Assembly (NCBI GenBank): GCA_001936135.1
Contig: CP012811.1
Location: 2,480,001-2,544,000 of the forward strand
DNA: 64,000 bases
Source of the DNA: Saccharomycopsis fibuligera x Saccharomycopsis cf. fibuligera
Taxonomy: Eukaryota; Ascomycota; Saccharomycetes; Ascoideales; Saccharomycopsidaceae
Direction of reading: 5' to 3'
The notes beneath the pieces are model-generated. The model did not search any database and had not been told where the DNA came from. It saw only the letters and a list, made by a program, of their open reading frames with translations. The translations under genes and the position numbers were made by a program. The first letter of the stretch is position 1. Each line of letters starts with the position of its first letter. Positions 53,020-61,896 of the stretch are shown piece after piece.

Positions 53020-55965
53020 ATGGCACGCTTAAACAATACAGACAGTGAGTTTTTGAGCTTACCGGCAGAAATGAACTCGTCTTCTATGCCAGCTTCTGCT
53101 CGCTCTCCAAGACCTCATCGTCGTCTGCATTCACATCAGGAACAGGAGCAGCTGCAAAAACAACCAAATGGCGCTTGGTCCTTGTTGTCTGGATTGTTAA
53201 GCAATACAAAATCATCAAAATCAAATCAGCTATCTCCAACTTCATCTTTGTCTTCTACATCTTTGCAGTCGGTAGAGAATGAATCGATAATAGATTCTTG
53301 CAAGTGCTGCGGTAATATCATCAAATATCCATCTACTGTGCAGAAGTACAAGTGCGTTTTTTGCAAAACTAATTTTGTCACGAGCAACTACGATATTTAT
53401 ACCCCTTCACATGGGTTGAGAGCACTACAAAATCAAGTTCCTCCATTGTCTTTCAATTCTGTTAAAAAAGTTGCCGATGAATGTTTTAATTCATTCAAAC
53501 AAGCGGCTACAGAGACATCGAGAGCTACTGCTTTTGAAAAATTTAAACCATTAGAAGAATATTTGTATCGGGCTTTCAGTAATGCAGAGTGTCTAAATTC
53601 ATCATTTGCAATAAGTCAAGAGTTTAAACTGTCGCACACACATCCAAACGTCAGCTTCAAAGAGCTTCATGAAACTTTCAAATTACTCTTGTCTCTTCCC
53701 GTCAAAAAACCATTTTTTGTTTTGCTCACTGCAGCAAATACTTTATTACATACGCCACCTATATTAGATTCACCTGCAGACCTTAACTGGTTGTTAATTT
53801 TGCTTGAATTACCTACTTTGCCGTATGGATTGCATTTCAGCCGGCCTGTTCCAACCAGTACTCAAAGTGCTTCAAGAGTCCCTCCCAACATATTTTTTTT
53901 TGAGTCTAAAGAAGTTAAGGCAGTTAGTTATAAAATAATAGAGCGTACAGTTGGTCTTTTGGCAAACTGTGATGAAAAATGCGCCATTTATTTGACAAAT
54001 TGGTTTGCCAGGTACTCAGATACCGAATTTAAGAGGAAAATTGAATTTATTAACCTGTTCATTACTTTTCATTTAAGGCTAATAATTAACAAATACGAGA
54101 CAGGTCAAGGATCCACTAGCAATAGTTCTTTTTTGCCTTTGAATGAAGGAAGTCGTAGTATTAACCATCAAAATCAACAGCATCAGCAAAGAAGAAGTTT
54201 GTCAGATTCTTGTGCCAATAGAGCTGATATCAATTTAAATAACAATACATGCACAGATGGCAATTCTTCATCACCTGAAATTCAATTTGATAAATTCGCT
54301 TTTGAATCACCTCCTCCTACCGCTTCATCCGGAATGTCACTGTCACAGCAGTTTTTGCAGCTGTCCTCGAGAATACCAATATGGACGAACAATAAAAAAA
54401 GATCTAAAAAAAATAATAAGATAAAGCTTAAGATTGCTCAGTATGGCAGCGACTGGCATTTGAAGGCTGGCTCTAAATTGTTGTCTTACTTTTACCAAGC
54501 ATTAATTTCAGGAAAATCACAAGTTGGTTGTCATAATTCAATGTTTTACAACTCACTAATCGATTTTATAAACGTCAAGCAGGACTTTGACGCCTGGCAA
54601 AGTTTAACTGGTAAAAAATCTACTACAAAAACGGAGCTAACAGTAGATAATATGATTTTTTCGGTTAATGATTATTTACAGTCAGCTGTTAGTGCCCCTT
54701 TGTCTCCAGCGGGTTATTCAGCAGCTAGTAAACCTTTGTTTGCATTTTGCCAGTTTCCTTTCTTGTTATCTCTAGCCGCAAAAATAGCAATTATAGAGTA
54801 TGAAGCTAAGCGCCAAATGGAAAAAAAGGCTGAAGAGGCATTTTTACATGCAATTAATAAGAAAACAATTGTTGAAGTGTATTTTAAAGTTAGAGTAAGA
54901 AGAGAATATATTACACATGACTCTTTAAGATGCATCAAAGACTCGGCCAAAGATTTAAAGAAATCGTTGAAGGTTGAATTTATTGGGGAGCCGGGTATTG
55001 ATGCTGGTGGACTCAAGAAGGAGTGGTTTTTAATTTTAACCAAAAAATTATTTGATCCGAATCATGGTTTATTTTATAATGTCAAAGAATCTAATTTCCT
55101 ATGGTTTACATTAAATCCTAATACTACCGAAAACTTAGAACTATACTACCTAGTGGGTGTCGTGCTTGGATTGGCAATCTACAATTCTACCATTTTAGAT
55201 TTGAAGTTTCCGCCAGCTTTATACAAGTTGCTTTTGAACAAGCCTGTTAATTTTGATGATTATTCTCAAATTTATCCTGAAACCGCGAAAAATTTGAAAA
55301 AAATGGCAGATTATACTAAATCGGATTTTGCTGAAGTTTTCGCGGATACCAACTTTGAGATTACCTACAAAAATCAGTTTGACGAAGTCCATACTGTTGA
55401 ACTTGTTCCTAATGGCTCTGCAATGCCCGTAACCTCAATTAATAAAAACAAGTTTTTAAAGAAATATGCAGATTTCTATTTGAAAATTGGAATTAAAGAC
55501 AAATTTACATCTTTTAAAAGTGGCTTTGAGAATGTGATCAACGGTAATGCTTTTTCATTATTTGGCGCTGAGGAAATAGAAATGATTTTGTGTGGTAGTG
55601 ACGAGGGAAACAGAAAATTTGATTTGGAATCATTGAGATCCGTAACAAGGTATAATGGATTTGGTGATAACACTAATATTGGAGAAGTATCAGTTGTAAA
55701 ATGGTTTTGGGGTTTTTTTGAATCTTTGACGATAAAGCAGCAAAGGAGATTGATGCTTTTCATCACAGGAACAGACAGAATCCCAGCAACTGGAATTGTT
55801 AGTATGAATTTTAAAATTACTAGGCTTGGCGGTGATAGCAACAGATTGCCAGTGGCCCATACATGCTTCAATGAGTTGTGCATTTACGAATATGAATCGG
55901 AAGCAAAGTTTATTGATAAACTAACTACTGCAATGAATGAAAGTGAGGGATTTGGCATAAAGTAA
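53020..55965 (+). CDS. HUL4: HECT-type ubiquitin ligase Hul4
   Basis: HECT E3 ubiquitin ligase, 981 residues (892 in baker's yeast). The N-terminus is Ser-rich and low complexity, followed by a zinc-binding segment at about 94-114 (CKCCGNIIKYPSTVQKYKC, then VFC). The middle is helical with a Gln/Ser/Asn-rich insert at about 380-440 and a basic patch (KKRSKKNNKIKLK). The HECT domain occupies about 630-981: LKVEFIGEPGIDAGGLKKEW, LYYLVGVVLGLAIYNSTILD, then the catalytic Cys at about 949 in LPVAHTCFNELCIYEY, and the end MNESEGFGIK. All HECT landmarks are intact. The N-terminal zinc segment plus HECT layout fits Hul4 rather than Rsp5, Tom1, Ufd4 or Hul5, which have other N-terminal domains. It converges on OPT copy 1. 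Confidence 0.88.
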   Translation: MARLNNTDSEFLSLPAEMNSSSMPASARSPRPHRRLHSHQEQEQLQKQPNGAWSLLSGLLSNTKSSKSNQLSPTSSLSSTSLQSVENESIIDSCKCCGNIIKYPSTVQKYKCVFCKTNFVTSNYDIYTPSHGLRALQNQVPPLSFNSVKKVADECFNSFKQAATETSRATAFEKFKPLEEYLYRAFSNAECLNSSFAISQEFKLSHTHPNVSFKELHETFKLLLSLPVKKPFFVLLTAANTLLHTPPILDSPADLNWLLILLELPTLPYGLHFSRPVPTSTQSASRVPPNIFFFESKEVKAVSYKIIERTVGLLANCDEKCAIYLTNWFARYSDTEFKRKIEFINLFITFHLRLIINKYETGQGSTSNSSFLPLNEGSRSINHQNQQHQQRRSLSDSCANRADINLNNNTCTDGNSSSPEIQFDKFAFESPPPTASSGMSLSQQFLQLSSRIPIWTNNKKRSKKNNKIKLKIAQYGSDWHLKAGSKLLSYFYQALISGKSQVGCHNSMFYNSLIDFINVKQDFDAWQSLTGKKSTTKTELTVDNMIFSVNDYLQSAVSAPLSPAGYSAASKPLFAFCQFPFLLSLAAKIAIIEYEAKRQMEKKAEEAFLHAINKKTIVEVYFKVRVRREYITHDSLRCIKDSAKDLKKSLKVEFIGEPGIDAGGLKKEWFLILTKKLFDPNHGLFYNVKESNFLWFTLNPNTTENLELYYLVGVVLGLAIYNSTILDLKFPPALYKLLLNKPVNFDDYSQIYPETAKNLKKMADYTKSDFAEVFADTNFEITYKNQFDEVHTVELVPNGSAMPVTSINKNKFLKKYADFYLKIGIKDKFTSFKSGFENVINGNAFSLFGAEEIEMILCGSDEGNRKFDLESLRSVTRYNGFGDNTNIGEVSVVKWFWGFFESLTIKQQRRLMLFITGTDRIPATGIVSMNFKITRLGGDSNRLPVAHTCFNELCIYEYESEAKFIDKLTTAMNESEGFGIK

Positions 55966-56614
55966 ATGTGGATGGTTTACTGGTGATAGTCTATGGGTTG
56001 AAATGGATCAGGATTTTATATACTGGTTTGTTTAGCTCTCCTTTTGATAACTTTTCTGATTGATACCCATACATATTTACGTTTTTTAATGTACTATTGT
56101 TCTACGTTCTAATTCCTATTTTCGTCCAAAACTAAGAAATTATTAGCTAATTGCATGATCAAGTGTACGAAAATCATTGCTATAAAGCAATAAGAAATAA
56201 AACAGAGAACAAGAAAAAAAACGCAAATCTAAGATAGTTACATTCGTCAAATCACTTTTATAATTGATAATTATTCTAATCAAATCTGCAATTCGTATTC
56301 CCAAAAATATTTTTGTTACAATTATTGAGAACAAATGAAGAAAATTTATAATTAAAAGCAAAGGAAAAAACCAAAAAAAAAAAGTTATGCAATGAAAAGC
56401 AAACAGAATGAAAGCCTCTACCAGCAACAATGGAGCATGAAACACAAGATTATAAATACCAAAGATAGTAATTTGAGAAATAAACGTTTAAAGGAAACAT
56501 TATAGAGCAAAATGAAAGTAAAAACATTGACAAAAATGAAACTTCAAAGACTGTTCAAATTATTGAGAACAGAAAAGTAAAAAAAGAAAGAAAAATAATT
56601 AAAAGCACATCAAC
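55966..56614. other. Convergent 3' flanks of HUL4 and OPT copy 1
   Basis: AT-rich, with A runs near 56200-56220 and 56370-56385. No gene seen. Confidence 0.6.
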
Positions 56615-59206
56615 TCATGGGAAGTTGCCAATGCGCTTACCAAAATAGCCATCTGGAGCAGTAGATGGGTCCAATAAAGCAGCAGCCTCACCATCAAGAC
56701 CAACATATGGAACGGTGTTTCCCCACCAGTCAATAGTGAAACCCTTATATTGAACAGCAAAGAAAATGATAACAGCAGAGAAGGCCAAACCAGAATCCAA
56801 ACCAGCAGACAAAACATAGTTGTATTTTTCCCACCAACCAGCAAATCTGTTTTTGATGTAACTCATGAAGGCATAGTTGACATACCAACCTGGCATAACA
56901 TAAGCAAGATTATTTGGTGCATAAATGAGCATACCACCGATGATAAGAGTAGGTTGGAAGTATTTTGTTTGCTTTGGGAAGAAACGTTTGATGGCAATGC
57001 AAACAACAGCAAGAAGGGCGCCAATCAAAAAGGTGTACTGCAAGATTGGATATAAACCATTGAAGACACGTTTTGGGCCAATGACACCCCAAAGCACAGA
57101 AGCAGAGTAAAAAGTTCTTTCACCTGGACAGGAGAATTTGTCTGGTTGCTTTGGATCACAAAAATCTTTAATGTTAGACATAGAGAAGTTAACAACAGCT
57201 AAACACACAATAATTTGAAGAATGGTACAAAGCAACTGACCTCTGAAAATAGCCAATGGTGGTACTTTAGCATAGTGGGCCATCTTCTGGTCACTAATAT
57301 AATTTTGAGCTTGACCATTAATGTTGTAACCATAAGCTTTCAAAGTGTTCAATGCATCACCGTTACCTGGAATAGCATAACCAATGATCAATTCAACAAG
57401 GACGTTAAGACCAAAACCAAAACCAGTGACTGCCTGAATAAGAGTCAATGGAATCAAAAAGACGAAATTGATACCAATGGTGAAGAAAATACCCCACACT
57501 GGAGTATTGGCTGGATATACCTTAACACATAAGATACCAAATACAATAGAAATAACTAAAATGACAAGGAACCACCAATCTGGAGTCTCCTTATACTTAG
57601 CCATCATTCTAGATTGCGGATCCTTAAAGTCAGTGAAGTTAGATCTGCCAATACTTGTCAATGATTTTTTCAAAGATTTGATAGAATTCCACATTGCTTT
57701 TCTTTCAATGTAGCAAGTGTAAATAAAACCAAATGGGTATATGGCAAAAAAGGCACCATATACGACAAGATTAGCAGCGGTATAGTATGGTGGTCCATAT
57801 TGTTGATATTTTTTAGTATCAAAGACCTTGTTAGTGAGGATCTCAGTGACAGCATACGAGTCCCCGGTGTTGGCAAAAATTCCGTTACTGTTGATTGGCA
57901 AGTATGCACTCCACAAGTAATTAGAGTAATAGACGCCGATGATCGCAAAGAAGGCGATAAAGGATCCAATCATTTGGTTGGTGTAGGAATAAAACGGAAT
58001 GGACAATGCACCATTACCGACAATCATATTCCAATCAAACGTGGCAACAGGGTTCAACCCAAGACCAGAAACACTTCCAGTAATAGTAGCAAGATTGAAG
58101 TTTTCTGGCTTAATCCAAGTCATCCAGTTGAAGTTGGAGAGAGCCTCGAACAAGTAATCTGGAACCCAGAACCACAAGAAGGAGATAATGGCGACAACAA
58201 AGAAGAAATAGTAACGAGTAATCGTCCAGCCATGGATGCATTCTTTCTTTTCTGGTTTTAACAAAGCTTGGTTCAAGGCAAGGGTTGGCAACAAAGTTGG
58301 CCAGACTGCTCTAGATGGATAAATAACGATTTTTCTCAAGACACCAGCAAAACCAAAACCAAGAAGTTGAGTGGAAATAGCTAGCAAAACTTGATATCCA
58401 AGAGAAACCCATTTACCACCATAAAAAAGATCCAATTTTTGCACAATAATGTTTGAGGCCACGTATATACCGCCAATAGCAACGTTGAAGCAGATAGTTG
58501 CAAACATTTGTTCTTTATAGCTCCATGGGCCTGGGTTTAAAGAATGTCTAGTGCCAAAGAGAGTGAAGCCCCAGTCTGGTAACACCTTTTCCAAAAACTT
58601 ACCGCATGGGTAAAGCAACATTTGGCAAACCGAAGAAGATAAAGAAATAGAAGGTCTTCTGTGGCTGAAGAATTCGTTAACACCAGTACCGATTATGGTC
58701 CAAATAAAAGCCAAAAAGTAAGCTCTAATGGTTTCAACAGGAATGGTAGGGTCGTCAAGTGGGGAAGCAATAGCTCTGACTTCTGGATATGGAGAAAAAT
58801 ATTCACTCAACCCTGCAATCAACTTGGCTTGAAAAGCCCATTCTTCTGGAGTTTTGTCTGGATTAGCATCTTTTCCTTGAACAAGTTCCTTTGCCAATTC
58901 ATAATCTTCAGCAGAATAATTTGGATCATCATCGTGATATTCAAGGATCTCGTTAAGGATTTCAATAGCTTTGGAAATTGGTAAAGCGTCAATTTTTTGA
59001 AACAAGTATTCGACATCTTCAATCGACTGCTCCTTTTCAGAGTCACCTTCAATACGGCCGTGTCCCAACTTTTCGTAAAGAATATGTTTGTGGTATTGAT
59101 CAAGGAAGCCAACATACTCATCCGGTCCATATTTTTCAGCATCGCTTCCACTGGCGCTGAGATTCTTCTCTCCAGTAATGTGAGTTTCCTTTTCTTCGGC
59201 AGACAT
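56615..59206 (-). CDS. Oligopeptide transporter (OPT family), tandem copy 1
   Basis: Proton-coupled plasma-membrane transporter of tetra- and pentapeptides or related compounds, OPT family. The 863-residue product has an acidic cytosolic N-tail (about 1-140, with GPDEYVGFLDQYHKHILYEK) and about 14-16 membrane segments. Family motifs are SPYPEVRAIASPLDDP near 140, NPGPWSYKEQ (the NPG motif) near 223, and KVPPLAIFRGQL, a variant of KIPPR. The end reads GYFGKRIGNFP. The gene is intact, with start MSAEEKETHITGEKN. Copy 2 lies 5282 bases to the right in the same orientation and is nearly identical inside, yet the last ten codons and the 3' flank differ. Which numbered OPT gene it is cannot be told from sequence alone. 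Confidence 0.93.
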   Translation of the reverse strand: MSAEEKETHITGEKNLSASGSDAEKYGPDEYVGFLDQYHKHILYEKLGHGRIEGDSEKEQSIEDVEYLFQKIDALPISKAIEILNEILEYHDDDPNYSAEDYELAKELVQGKDANPDKTPEEWAFQAKLIAGLSEYFSPYPEVRAIASPLDDPTIPVETIRAYFLAFIWTIIGTGVNEFFSHRRPSISLSSSVCQMLLYPCGKFLEKVLPDWGFTLFGTRHSLNPGPWSYKEQMFATICFNVAIGGIYVASNIIVQKLDLFYGGKWVSLGYQVLLAISTQLLGFGFAGVLRKIVIYPSRAVWPTLLPTLALNQALLKPEKKECIHGWTITRYYFFFVVAIISFLWFWVPDYLFEALSNFNWMTWIKPENFNLATITGSVSGLGLNPVATFDWNMIVGNGALSIPFYSYTNQMIGSFIAFFAIIGVYYSNYLWSAYLPINSNGIFANTGDSYAVTEILTNKVFDTKKYQQYGPPYYTAANLVVYGAFFAIYPFGFIYTCYIERKAMWNSIKSLKKSLTSIGRSNFTDFKDPQSRMMAKYKETPDWWFLVILVISIVFGILCVKVYPANTPVWGIFFTIGINFVFLIPLTLIQAVTGFGFGLNVLVELIIGYAIPGNGDALNTLKAYGYNINGQAQNYISDQKMAHYAKVPPLAIFRGQLLCTILQIIVCLAVVNFSMSNIKDFCDPKQPDKFSCPGERTFYSASVLWGVIGPKRVFNGLYPILQYTFLIGALLAVVCIAIKRFFPKQTKYFQPTLIIGGMLIYAPNNLAYVMPGWYVNYAFMSYIKNRFAGWWEKYNYVLSAGLDSGLAFSAVIIFFAVQYKGFTIDWWGNTVPYVGLDGEAAALLDPSTAPDGYFGKRIGNFP

Positions 59207-61896
59207 TGGTAAAATGAAATTAGTATTATGTTACCAAGCAACAAAGGAAATATTTCGACAAGAAGATAATTAATCTATAGAGAGAGAGATAGAGAGAGAA
59301 TTGAACAAACGCTATTTTCGGTAATTTATTTGGGACTTCACAATGTATTTATACAAAAAGTCGAAAGTATAAGGGTACGAGAAATTGGTATAAGCGGAAA
59401 GCCGTGAGTGTAAGTGCGACTGATGCGCATAAATGTGGGTTCATTCAAGTTGAAAAGAAAAGAAAAAGCTTCATTAGTTTGAAGCCGCGCAGAATTAAAT
59501 TGACATTAAACGTAGGGATACGACAAAACTTTCCTTTTTGAGAATAGCTTCAAACAAAACACTATTACTGCATTTACCGAAGCTCATGCATGATCCACCA
59601 ATTCCAGTGTCATCTAAACTGCACAGTTTGACACCAATAATAGATACAGCAACAGATAAACATGACGGCATACTATAACAGAGAGAGCAATAATAATTGG
59701 GACTTAATAAAAAAAAAAAAAAACCTATCTAGGGTTTGTCAGTATTGCGGTGTTATCTATCTTGAGTCAAACATCATAAAAAAAAAAAGAAAAAAGTAAA
59801 AACGAGAAACAGTAAAAATACGGAGCTGCTTCCACAGTCAATTGATGCATATTGAACTGAAAATTAGTTGCATGGAATAATTGTTCGAAATTGCGCTATT
59901 TTTATGCACGGAGCTGCAAACACTGACTACTGTGCATTCAAGCAGTACAATGCAATGTTCTCTTCAGCTCACGTGCTGATAAGTGATGATAGTTTTAGTA
60001 GCCTCTCTGGTATTTCAAAAATTTTGATGCGAGGAATATTGGAGTTGCAATAGAATAAACTCTCTCACAATCAAAAAATTAAGACATAAAAACAGACTAC
60101 TTCTTGGCTTTTTCTAATGACAGCAACAAGTGAATGGGATATAAGTGAAAACAAAATTGAAAAAGCTTGTAGGCTTTAACAGTGAAATTTAACACGTTAT
60201 CAGTACAATAAAGTGGAGCTACAACAGAATATGGCATGCACAATCGGACTGATAATACTTTATCATGAGAAATAGTAACAGCAAACCCCAATTATTGACC
60301 AAATTGGCATCAGCGGCTACTCTGTTGCCGTTGGCAAAAAAAAAAAATAAGAAACAAAAAAAAAGTAAAATCAAATAAAAGCTACCAAACTAACTTTTAG
60401 AAGAAAACTTATAATTGACTATCTAAAACTTTATCATAAAATAGTGGATCCAAGATCTTCTATTGTTCTTGGCCCTTTCTTTGAATTTTTCTTTTTGTCT
60501 GGTTGTTTTCTTATTAGTTTTATTTTTTTCAGTTTTTTCATTTTTCATTTTTTTACTTTTTTTTTTTTAATTTTTGTACAAGTGCTTTTTAGTTCTTTAC
60601 AAGAAAACTTTTTTTAAATGTTGATAAAAAGGTGATATGTTTACCATTATGTTGCAAAACATAAGCTTGCTCCTGTAGTAATGATATGTTTTATATTTTT
60701 CTATAAATAAAAAAATCACAAAATATAAAAGAGGTGAAAGTGCAATGCCGCGCAACAAAACTGTGGTGACCGAATCGGTAAATTTCGGCAGTCTGCAGAA
60801 CATACGGGCAAATCGACATCATGAAGAACTATTCCATAAGGTATAATTAGGAAAAGACTGGATAAGGAGATGGTGTCTAACTAAAACTTATTTCAAGCTA
60901 ACTTTAGTGACAGGTTATAAGAGCATGCAGTTTAAGCTTTTAAGCACATACAACCACATACTGCGACATATATATTTCCTGATTTGTGCTCCCCTGTTGT
61001 GCAATGACCGTGGCAAATGTTTGGAACAGTGCCAGTAACATATTTGGCGCTATGGCACACGAAAACTCATTTTGCTGCACTACGTACTGATCTCGCGAAT
61101 CGTGGCTTTGTGTAAGTTGAATAATCGCTTCGAGGTGTCTGTCAAGAAAGGTCGAAACAATACAGATCGCTACTGTGGGATTTGATAATAAATAAAAATA
61201 AGAGTCCTGGATATGCTTATGCTGCAAGATAAATTATTTCTTTTGTTATCTTTGAGCGACTCGTATGATCGCAGCGTGATATGAAGGAAAGCAAAAGGTT
61301 TAGATTTTTAGATTTATAAAACATCTAAAGACAATAATCAAATATTTTGCAACTGCGTTACACAGCTTGACAGACGATTATTAGTTATGGTTCAAACATG
61401 TTGATAAGATAAACACAATCACTCTATTCGCTGGAAAAAGTAATTGCGCTTGCGTCCACATTTTCATCTGCGGCTGAATGCTAGGAGATGAAACTCGCTG
61501 CGATAGGATGCGAGATACTTATATTGTGCATGCCGATATTAACAGGGGCTAGCATCCCAAGACCCGTATATGTGCTGGTTGCACACAGTCCACAAATAAC
61601 ATCATGCCTGTCAAGCCGAATTTTGCATTTCTTGCAGCTCCAGTTTTGAAAGAGCTCAACAGGCTTTGAGATATCCTTCTATTTACAAAAGCAGTGCCGA
61701 CAATTCTCATAGGCAACAAAAAAATTAGTAATATTAAAACTAGTACTAGTAAAAGCAATAAGAAGCAACCAAAAAAGTTTGGGCTGAGATAAATAAAATA
61801 ATGATAGAGTAAGAGAATGTCAGAAAGAAAAACAAGAACAAGAGTAGAAATAGAAACAAAAAACCAGAAGCTCTTGAAATTTATACAAGCTTTACC
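59207..61896. other. Spacer between the two OPT genes, 2.7 kb
   Basis: Promoter of OPT copy 1 on the left (GA run at about 59279-59299) and 3' flank of copy 2 on the right. Several A and T runs (59709-59723, 60338-60365, 60530-60570). A minus-strand zinc-ribbon-like frame lies at 61484-61678, described separately. No intact gene is supported; a minus-strand frame at 60940-61227 lacks ATG. Confidence 0.55.
61481..61681 (-). pseudogene. Possible coding relic with zinc-ribbon-like peptide
   Basis: Stop-to-stop frame of 65 codons without an ATG at its head. The peptide contains NWSCKKCKIRLDRHDVICG followed by LCATSTYTGLGM: a C-x2-C-x10-C-x2-C pattern typical of zinc ribbons. A TACTAAT and an AG upstream could mark an intron acceptor, but no first exon is found; the region is also the 3' flank of OPT copy 2. 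It may be a decayed gene fragment or chance. Confidence 0.3.

Noticed and set aside
59868-60053. Plus-strand 61-codon frame upstream of OPT copy 1
   Set aside because: Starts without ATG and has no similarity; probably chance.
60940-61227. Minus-strand 95-codon frame between the OPT genes
   Set aside because: Lacks an ATG and shows no known motif, though its composition looks protein-like.
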